A stretch of DNA of 64,000 nucleotides, taken from assembly GCA_026873275.1 (NCBI GenBank), contig JANTUC010000001.1:62001-126000 (forward strand). Direction: 5' to 3'. The first letter of the stretch is position 1. Each line of letters opens with the position of its first letter. The notes under the pieces were generated by a model, which saw only the letters and a list, made by a program, of their open reading frames with translations, ran no database searches and was not told where the DNA came from. The position numbers and the translations under genes were made by a program. Positions 56,125-64,000 of this stretch are shown here, one piece after another. This stretch comes from Pseudopithomyces maydicus (lineage: Eukaryota; Ascomycota; Dothideomycetes; Pleosporales; Didymosphaeriaceae).

Positions 56125-57296
56125 CTACCTCCCAAGCAACCACCTCATACCCTCCAACGTGTCCCTCACAAACTCCCCACTCCTCTCCACCTCGGGATAA
56201 TTCGTCCAAAACATATGTCCATACCCCTCATACAACTCGAACCTCGTCAACACCCCCGCCTCCCTCAACTTCCTATCATACAGCACCGCCTCGTCACGCA
56301 ACGGATCCAGTCCACCCACCTGGAAATATGCCCTCGCAACACCCTTATGCCCATCCGAATGACTATACGGATCCCACAACGGCGACCCCTTATCCGGCGC
56401 ATAGATCACATCGATCATCGCGGAGTCGAGACCTTTGATCACGGGATCGGATCGGTTTTGCGTGCGGGACTGATAGAGGTGGGCGAGATCCTTTGGGACG
56501 TTGACTTCGTGGAGGAGTGCAGGGACGCAAAGGTACTGGCCGGTCACCGGGGGAGAAAGCTGGGTGTCTCGGGATAAGAGCGCCAGGACGGCGGCGATAT
56601 TTCCGCCGGCAGAGGCTCCGCCTACGATGACACCCTGAGAGGGGGTGGCTTTTAGGGTGGAGGCGTTGGCGAGTGCCCATTTGAGGGCGTCCCAGCAGTC
56701 GTTTACTCCGGTGGGGAATTGGTGCTCGGGGGCTAGTCTGGGCCTGTTAGTTGGGGTGGTGACTTTGGGAGTGCCCAGGTGTGTGGTATCGCTGCTATGG
56801 AAGGAAGCAGCGATGCAAGATTTAAAAATGAAGGTACTCACCTATAATCTACGTTCAAGCAGACACACCCCAGATCCCTCGCAAACATCCTACAATTCAG
56901 ATCCTCGTCCGTCAGATCACCCATGCACCACCCTCCCTCGTGGTACATCACGATGAGCGGACTTCCCCCTCTGGGGCCCCCTTGACCGGCTGGTAAACAC
57001 GAATTGGGATAGAATATCCATCTCTCGCATGGGCCTCGACCATCGTCTCGGTGACCTCATCCGGTATAGGTCCAGGAATGGGGTACATGTGGCGAAGTTT
57101 CTGGAGGTGTTCTGCGCGGCTGGCTCGCATCTTGAAGACATCGTCGCCTTGAATATCAACCGGGCGTGCTTCAAAGGCCTGGTTGGGGTTAGAATCAATG
57201 GATTTGAGGGATGTGTAAAGGGGATGGGGGTACCTTGCGATAGGCGGGAGCGACTTCTCCTGAGTTTAGGACTTCCTTGCGGGTTAAATGAGCCAT
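56125..57296 (-). CDS. Alpha/beta hydrolase fold-3 esterase/lipase, frame broken once
   Basis: Exons are 57296-57234, 57178-56842 and 56737-56125; about 337 residues once one base is restored in the five-C run 56965-56969. Motifs of the hormone-sensitive-lipase family are in order: SPLIVMYHEGGWCMGD (oxyanion HxGG-like), VDYRLAPEHQFPTGVNDC, nucleophile GGASAGGN, DPLRDEA for the acid and YGHMFW for the histidine. Without the correction the protein stops just before the oxyanion segment, so the break is probably an assembly error. Substrate is unknown; the family covers short-chain esters and small lactones. The upstream neighbour is a divergent SDR gene. Confidence 0.87.
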
Positions 57297-57581
57297 GTTA
57301 ATCTGCTGACTGATAAACAGGCAAGATCTAGATGGGTAGAACAATTCTAACTAGGGTATTCGGTAGTTCTTTCCTTCTTTTGCTAGCAATGCTAATAATA
57401 TCGACACTCACAATCCGCTTCAACGCACTCAAGTCAAACGGCGTAGAGAGAGAACAACCAAAGCAGGCTCCCAATAAAAGAGCAGATATATATTCCCTCC
57501 ACCCCCTACCCATCAGCATACGCCCATGCGGTCAGCCCGCATGTGACTCTGCGTTTACCTAGATAGACTAGACCATGCACA

Positions 57582-59047
57582 ATGCAGGTTACGTCGCGGG
57601 GCACCCAACTGCAAGGCGGGGAAGCTCCCCCAGCTCCTCGCCCTATTAGACCCCACAACAGCATACATACCACAACCAAACCAACAACTCCCAATTACCT
57701 CCAAAACACTCCAGGTAGATATTTCCTTCCAAATGACAACCCGCCGCCGCTCTTCCCAAATCTCCTCCCCTCCCAACCCCCTCCCTCCTCCTCCTCCTCC
57801 ACCACCACGGAACCCTCCGGATACGCCCAATCCTCCTTCTCCCAACCCCCACCCAGAGCCCCCCTACAGGGAAAGATCGCACTCGTCACTGGCGCAACTG
57901 GCGCAATTGGAAAAGCTATCTGCAGGAGGCTGGCCGCGCTGGGGTGTTCGATCGGGCTGCATTACAGCGGCGATCAAGACGGGGCGTTGGCTTTGCTGGA
58001 GGAGTTCAAAGAGCAGTACATGCATGTTTTTGGGAGCAAGTTCGTGTGCTATGGGGCTGATTTGGGGCGGTATGATGAGGTATCTCCACCTTGAGTATAC
58101 CATATGCGTGATTTGTGATTTGCTGGCCCGAATGCGATACGATGCATAGGATGGATGTGTATGCGTGCATACATACAAACATACATACATACAAAGATAC
58201 ACTGGTGGAATCCCCGCCCACCCCACGGGCGTACCTTCCGATCCCCCCGTCCTCCAAAAAGTACGCAAAGTCCCATCCCCACTGACACCCCCAGGTCCAC
58301 GAACTCCACGAGCACATCGTGTCCCTCCTCGGCCCGCCCACCATCCTCATCCCCACGCACGGCGGCCCCGTCATCCCACACGCCACCTCCATCGAGGCCG
58401 TGCCCATCGCCGCCTTCGAAGCCACCTGGCGCCTCAACTGCAGCTCTTCCTTTCTCCTGGCGCAACTCTGCATGCTCGCCATGGAGGGCGAGGGGTGGGG
58501 CCGTGTCGTGTTCGTGTCCGGCGTGGAGGGGAGGACGGGGCCGCATTGTGCGAGTGCGGAGGGAGCGGTGCGGGGGTTGGTGCATTGGTTGGCCGGGGGG
58601 TATGCCGGGAAGGGGGTGAGTGAGCGCGTACAGAGGGGAGGAGGGAGGGAGGGGGTTGGTGAGGGAGTGAATGAATGGCTGGCTGACTTGTGGGTAGATT
58701 ACGGTTAATGGGGTGGCGCCGGCGGGGATTGCGGAGACGGAGATGATGGCTGGGGGGAGTGAGGAGCTGGGTAAAGGTGAGTCTGTGGTGTGCGGAGGTT
58801 TGCTTCCTGTTATGTTTGATTGAAAGCGGGATTGGGGGGATTGGCGGCACAAGCATCTAATGGTGGTCTAGGGATTCCGGTGGGGAGGATGGGAACGCCC
58901 GGCGAAGTCGCAGACACTGTGCTGTGGATGATAAACACGCCCTATGGCAAGTCTCGCCTCGCTCCAGGAGGGATCTGTACATAACTGATCTTCACAGTGA
59001 CGAACAAGATCATTGCCGTGGACGGCGGAATGGTTCCGCAGCACTGA
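57582..59047 (+). CDS. SDR-fold protein lacking the YxxxK residues
   Basis: Five exons, 57582-58079, 58295-58615, 58698-58776, 58872-58946 and 58998-59047, encode about 340 residues; the fourth intron uses GC-AG borders (GCAAGT). The N-terminal 95 residues are Pro/Ser/Thr-rich and the start is uncertain. The Rossmann core is clear: GKIALVTGATGAIGKAICRRLAAL, ITVNGVAPAGIAETEM, VGRMGTPGEVADTVLWM and IIAVDGGMVP, as in FabG-type reductases. Yet the catalytic Tyr and Lys are replaced (CASAE at about residues 251-255, expected YxxxK) and the NNAG motif reads THGG. It is therefore likely not a classical oxidoreductase. It may be a pseudo-enzyme or decaying copy. A CATA microsatellite sits in intron 1. 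Confidence 0.8.
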
Positions 59048-59410
59048 GTAGCTGCTGCTGCATGTATAATTCCATTTTACACGACGGTATCCGGGTGTTA
59101 CTCGGCAGTGCTCGGGAAGCTATCCAGACATTATGTACAGTACACTAAATTATGATGCTTAGCGCCAGTATGTACATTCAATGCTCTCTACCTGTGAAAG
59201 AAAACGCCACCGAAGTGCTTGGTGTTGAAATGTGGATATCCTGCCTACGCCGTGCTTCGCCCTCTTCGTCTATAACAACCGGCTGCCCTCGATCTCCATC
59301 GTCGGGCCGCGCAGGTGGTGCCCAACAAGCTACCCCGCGCTAGGAAATACGCTACCACGACTCATCGAGTTGATGAGGCCCAAAATACGTATGTTGCCAT
59401 GTTTCCGAGT

Positions 59411-60436
59411 CTAGAAGCAGAACACCTGGTCCTCAAGCTTGCTGACCGGCCGCGCCTTCTGGTATCCCAATCCCTCGGTAGCCTTCTTGAGCGCAGAAAT
59501 CATAGGCGGCGGGCCGCACATGAGGATCTTGACATCGGCGGCGGGAGCGGGGAGCTTCGCCTTGATCATGTCTGCGGTGACGAAGCCGACGCCGCCGTCC
59601 CACTTCTCAGGCGGGTTGTTGAGCACGTAGTGGACCCTGAACTTGCTGTCCTTGGCGGCGATGGCGTCGATGTCCTCCTTGAGCAGAATGTCCTCGGGGT
59701 TGACGTTGGCAAAGATGAGGTCGACCTCGGTCTTGTCGCCTGCTGCGCGGCCGCGCTGGATGGCCTTGACGATCTGCAGCATGGGCGTAATGCCGGTGCC
59801 GCCGGCGATCATACCGAAGTGGCGCACGAGGTTGGGTGTGTAGACCATGGCGCCCTTGGGACCGCGCACCTTGATCGTCTGGCCGACTTGCATGGAAGCG
59901 ACATGCTTGGAGATGTTACCGGTCGGGTACGACTTGATGAGGAGGTCGACGTGGCCGTGGTCTTCGTCGGAGGAGATGGGCGTGTACGAGCGGACGACTT
60001 CTTTGCCGTCGATGGTGGCGGCGAGGGAGATGTGCTGGCCGATGGGGAGGCCGAGGATGTCGGTCGGGCGGGGGAGGGCAAGACGGTATCTGTGGACTGT
60101 TTAGCCTTGGTTCTCGCTCTCACACGCAGGCGGACGGAAGCTCACATGGCGGTGTTGTGCGAGAGGACGGTCTTCTCCGTGAGCTCGAACTCTTGGAACT
60201 CGGTGGGCTTGAGGACCTTGCGCGGGGCTGCAAATGCATTAGAAATTCGTCCTGAGCAGGCGACGAGCGAGGAGCTTCTCCTTACCGTTACCATACACCT
60301 TCCAGCCGCCCAACACGAGCGCCAGAGCTGCCGCAAAAGGCAACCATTCCTTCTTCACGAGGGCGGTGCCGACGAGCAGCAGCGCCGAGGGGAGGTACAC
60401 GCCCTGGACATATTGCGGTGCGAACAGGCCCGACAT
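59411..60436 (-). CDS. CBR1: NADH-cytochrome b5 reductase 1
   Basis: Three exons, 60436-60286, 60227-60146 and 60089-59411, encode 303 residues (introns of 58 and 56 nt). An N-terminal membrane anchor (VYLPSALLLVGTALV and FAAALALVLGGW) is followed by the FAD-binding beta barrel (LPRPTDILGLPIGQHISL, VVRSYTPIS with the RxYT flavin motif), the MIAGGTGITPMLQI nucleotide-binding start and MCGPPPM for NADH. All residues expected for a working flavoprotein are present and the C-terminal EDQVFCF is conserved. It transfers electrons from NADH to cytochrome b5 at the mitochondrial outer membrane or ER, supporting sterol and fatty acid desaturation and diphthamide synthesis. Confidence 0.96.
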
Positions 60437-61641
60437 GGCGACGAATTTCCTGTGCGGACGAGGAGGGTCGATGGTGGTGACGTGGGAGGTCAATTGGGGC
60501 AGGCCGAGGGGGGAATATAAAGGCGCCGAGTGCGGAAGCGGGTGGGCTGTGGGGTACTGACGCTGAACCGCAGCGCCGATTTATCTTTTTTGAGAGGGTC
60601 CACGACCGTCGGCGTTTGGAGCGATGCTATCAGCCCACCTCGTACGGCTGCCGGCGCAGGGGGTTTGATTGGCGCCGTAAGCGAGAGGCCCAGCAAGTTG
60701 CCTGCTACGGATACGCGTGGATTTCAAATGGGAGAAGGGCTGGATGCGGATGTCACGGACTGGCTGACGACAAGTGTTCAGTCTGCCTGCGCTTTTTGCT
60801 CTCAGGATTTTATACCGAGCCCACGGGGAAGCTTGTGGACAGATCATGCACTCGTGGCTGACGGGGAGAGGTGGAAGCGGAATCGTTCATCGCTTTAGGA
60901 AGAAAATCCCGGCTATAAACTGGCGGCGAGGTTCCGCTCCCATGATCAGACGGGATGCATGTCTACACTGCACTGTCCGGAAGGCAGAAATGAACACATC
61001 GTATACAAAGGATTTGATGTGATGCCTTTTTGCTCTACTCCATACCAGCCCACGGCATGTGGACCACGTACTATTTCCACTCCCTATCACCACCCTGCCT
61101 CAGCAGCTCTCCACTATGCAGATTCAAGTTCCGCACATCTTGCGAACCAAACGTATGGTGCATCCACCATAAGCTGGCTATTCTCTTGCTAATATAGATA
61201 GACTGGGATCTCTACAGTAGTGAACGAGGAAAGCCTCTCAATGCGTTGGTTCAATGCAGTGCCTTCTATAACAATCAGCTTGATCTCAAGACCTACAATA
61301 TCTAACTATACGACTGAGAAGAGATAAAATTTATGCAGTATACACTCTATCAATAAACTCAACTTTGGCAGTCACGCCAGTCTCCCAACCATCACCTCGT
61401 TCCAGTGGAAGAACTCCCCCAAAACAAACACAACCAAACAACAACCCTTTCACTCTCCTCACTTCACTCACCACCACGTCTCCCACCTCCTTCTGCCTAA
61501 CCACCGCAAACGCCCACCGCCCAAATAAAAACCCCATCACCCGCGCACTCTGCACTCTTTCTCACACACTCCACCCTGGTACACACCACCCTGATAAACA
61601 CCACACTGACACATACCAGCTAGCTGCACCTGCATCTCGTC
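60437..61641. promoter_or_regulatory. Divergent spacer
   Basis: About 1.2 kb between CBR1 and the small charged-protein gene. The CBR1 promoter lies at the left. CT/CA-rich sequence at 61370-61620 is probably the leader of the right-hand gene. No supported ORF. Confidence 0.5.
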
Positions 61642-62166
61642 ATGTCCAACCTACCCGGTAAGATTGCCAAACTCCTCAAACGAGGCGAGCCCGCTCCTCC
61701 CACCCCGGAGCGTAGCGTCTCTACAGAAGCTTACTTCTCCGCTGACGTCCCCTTGGAGGGCGACCCGTCCGATATCGAATCGCTGTCCTCGGGCACGATT
61801 AGCCCCGTTGGCGACAAGGCTGCTGCTCCTGCGAAGGACAAAGCTGTTCTTGTGAAAGGCAAGAACAAGAAGTCCGGTGCCGACGCCTCTTCGAGCCGTG
61901 CTGAGCAGAAGAAAGGGACCAACGACAAGAAGAAGGACAAGGATACGCAGGCGCAGGAGAGCAAGGACGACGACAAGATCGACAACCGGAATGCGAAGAA
62001 GCGGCGGGCGAGCGACATCTTGCTAGGTGCAGATCTGCGCGATATCATCGCCATGTCGGCGTTGATGCGGCAGATGATCGAGAAGGGGTTTACCGACGAG
62101 GAGAAGGCGGAGCGTTTGTTGGAGTTGCAGATGCGGAGGGAGGAGCAGCGGGAGGCGGAGAAGTAG
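61642..62166 (+). CDS. Small, charged, mostly disordered protein of unknown function
   Basis: A single exon of 174 residues. The first 35 residues contain a short amphipathic start (SNLPGKIAKLLKRG) and phosphorylatable Ser/Thr-Pro sites. The centre is Lys/Asp/Ser-rich and low complexity. The last 50 residues form a predicted amphipathic helix (LRDIIAMSALMRQMIEKGF, then EEKAERLLELQMRREEQRE). Basic KKRRAS could be a nuclear signal. No family is recognised. The coding nature rests on the regular codon use, a good ATG after a CT-rich leader, and the conserved-looking C-terminal helix. Confidence 0.6.
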   Translation: MSNLPGKIAKLLKRGEPAPPTPERSVSTEAYFSADVPLEGDPSDIESLSSGTISPVGDKAAAPAKDKAVLVKGKNKKSGADASSSRAEQKKGTNDKKKDKDTQAQESKDDDKIDNRNAKKRRASDILLGADLRDIIAMSALMRQMIEKGFTDEEKAERLLELQMRREEQREAEK

Positions 62167-62959
62167 GGGGTGGGAGGTATGCTGGATAAGTCTGCTTCTT
62201 GAGACTGGGGAGGGTGTTCTGTGGAGGAGGGTGGCTTTTGGCCGGGGGATGCCTATGCTCTGAGTAGACGGCGTCTGGGGATGTATACTGGGTGTGCGAT
62301 TTGCACCCTTGGGAAACGGTAGACAAGATGAAATACATCTTTCTTCTTGCTGTATGTTCTGGATAGCTGGAAAGAGGCTCAGAACAGACTACTATGCTTT
62401 GCAGATATCAAACCCTTCGACAACGGATGCGCCCTTTGTGTGTGTCTGATAAATCCGAAGTGTTTGATTTCCAATATGAATACCGCCGTTATAATCCGTT
62501 TAGATCCTCCCGTTTCTAATCAATACAGTGAAAAAACTGTACGTCACGCAGTACCTCGCACCGAAAGATTACCAACACTTGATTGGCCCGCTCGGCAAAC
62601 CGCGACGCATTCTGGTCAGAGCAGCATTCAGCCATTGTACGGCTGAGTGGGATCGTGATCGTGTTTCGCGAACTTTGAAAGACCATGTTAGTATATAAGA
62701 TTAACGTTATACTGGCGGTCGGAAGAGATAGTTATTAGTCTCGTATCATTCCCGACACAGCTAGAGCACCACGTCATAGAGGTAACGTTAGGTTTTCGGT
62801 TAAGCACTATCACTCAACACTGTAAACAAATCACGACGAACTACATTCATTGATAGGTGATTCACCTTCAGATTGTAACCTTTCTGTTTCGCTACTAATT
62901 GCTCTTATAGCTCCGCTTGCATACTGTCAAACGCGACCTCCAAAGCAACGAGGCTAGTA
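62167..62959. other. Intergenic spacer
   Basis: The 793 bases upstream of the SMP-30-like gene hold no supported gene or repeat; sequence is AT-richer near 62.6-62.9 kb. Confidence 0.5.
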
Positions 62960-64000
62960 ATGAACACCATGTTTCGTCTGTCGACCGTGGCCGCCTTCTT
63001 TTTCGCAAAACGTACATTAGCACAATCAGGAGATTTAAAGCCAACGGTAGAACTTTGTCCCGGCTTCGAGACCAATCCCAGCGTCGCGTGTGTGAATCGA
63101 TACGCCTCTGTCCTTCCATATCCGTTCTCACGTAATAGCACCGATCCTGCACTGGATAATTTTCCAAACACGGATGTTCCATCAGATCCATCATTCGGAA
63201 GCCTGATAAATTCTTCTTTTATCGTCTTTGATCAGCCGCGTGGTCTGAGAATCCTGGGATCGGCGCCGAAACTTGAACGCGTCTTTGACACACGCAATGA
63301 TAGCATACACGAGGCACCTGTCTATGTCCCAGATCTCAACGTAATCATCTTCTCCATTCCACATCAAGGCGAATATGAGCAGCGACTTATAAACTTAAAC
63401 AACACACCTCCAACCATAGAGAACTACACCACCCATCCTCCAGTCTATGCCGTCAACGGCGGAAAATGGTACAAAGACCACATCTACTGGGCCTCGGAAG
63501 CTTCCTTCACCTTCCCGGATTCCACCGATGGCAGTCCAGTCCAACAGGCACCAGGAATATACATGGTAGATCCGCACACCAACACAACAACAACACTAGT
63601 AAACAACTACTACGGCACAAAACTCAACAGCCCCAACGACCTCTTCATCGACAACAAAGGCGACATATGGTTCACAGACTCGTGGTACGGATACGCCATA
63701 AACGTGACCACATACCCGGTGCACCCCCAACGACATACCGCTTTCGCCCCTCTACGGGCGCACTCAGCATAGTGGAAAATACCCTCGGCCAACCGAACGG
63801 CATAGGCATCAGCCCTGATGGAAAAACAATGTACATCTCTGATACGGGTATCACCGATTTTGACAACGTGCCTGAGGACCAGGTCCCTCGTTACAACGTC
63901 AATCCGCTGGGCGGCAGAGCGGTGTACGCTTTCGATATCAATCCAGCACCTCCGGGGGATTATCTAACGAATAAGAGGCCGATATGGTTGGCGCAGACGT
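62960..64000 (+). CDS. Secreted SMP-30/gluconolactonase-like beta-propeller protein, partial, frame broken once
   Basis: It starts at ATG 62960 and runs off the window end, so it is incomplete at the 3' side. A signal peptide (MNTMFRLSTVAAFFFAKRTLAQ) precedes a beta-propeller of the SMP-30/gluconolactonase type: FIVFDQPRGLRILG, EAPVYVPDLNVIIFS, LNSPNDLFIDNKGDIWFTDS, then QPNGIGISPDGKTMYISDTG. The metal-site-like residues (E of HEAPVY, N of SPNDL, N of QPNGI) are present. The frame shifts at the five-C run 63724-63728; adding one C joins VTTYPVHPPTTYRFRPSTG smoothly. It is a secreted lactonase-like protein with several N-glycosylation sequons; substrate unknown. Confidence 0.88.

Overview
The window is nuclear DNA of a filamentous ascomycete (Pezizomycotina). 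Class Dothideomycetes would fit, but that is a guess. The evidence is many short spliceosomal introns (mostly 46-150 nt, GTRNGT...CTAAC...YAG), two fungal Zn2Cys6 regulators, a QutD-type sugar/quinate permease, an AIM6-type phosphodiesterase, an F-box/RCC1 protein of the Saf1 type and other fungus-restricted families. I could model about 28 protein genes and one tRNA. Exon borders were placed by hand from splice signals and reading-frame continuity.

Layout. 0-11 kb is dense housekeeping: mitoribosomal mS45, SND2/TMEM208, CDC27 (APC3), POL12 and a SEC14-type lipid-transfer protein; a degenerate repeat array lies between CDC27 and POL12. 11-13 kb holds an MFS permease. 13-16 kb has no gene and leads into a phosducin-like gene. 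17.2-23.4 kb is gene-free except for tRNA-Thr(AGT), with microsatellites, a roughly 40-bp degenerate array and a long imperfect inverted repeat in AT-richer DNA. 23.4-33.4 kb: RPS29, a Zn2Cys6 factor, a dienelactone hydrolase-like protein, a GNAT acetyltransferase, a DUF4211 chromatin-type protein and a secreted PEBP-like protein. 33.8-43.2 kb: a large secreted protein of unknown function, a second Zn2Cys6 factor divergent from an SDR, and the F-box/RCC1 gene. 43.6-50 kb: GCD2 (eIF2B delta), a CCDC137-like nucleolar protein and the AIM6-type gene. 50-64 kb: a coiled-coil membrane protein with twelve TQT-type repeats, a conserved unknown, a Mid2-like membrane protein, an alpha/beta esterase, an SDR lacking its YxxxK residues, CBR1, a small charged protein and the start of an SMP-30 family secreted protein.

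Two things stand out. First, the protein encoded at 50384-52615 combines a long coiled coil, a 19-residue tandem repeat carrying the TQT anchor known from dynein light chain LC8 clients, and one C-terminal membrane helix. It looks like a membrane-anchored multivalent LC8 scaffold. Second, seven otherwise intact conserved genes, including essential POL12, are each broken by one missing base at a homopolymer of 4-5 nt, and an eighth (the permease) is broken with a different net shift. This is best explained by homopolymer errors in the assembly, so these genes should be read as intact.

There is no convincing biosynthetic cluster. The genes mostly act in separate core processes: mitochondrial translation, ER targeting, the cell cycle, replication initiation, cytosolic translation and lipid handling. 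A pair of MCB (ACGCGT) boxes sits in the POL12 promoter.
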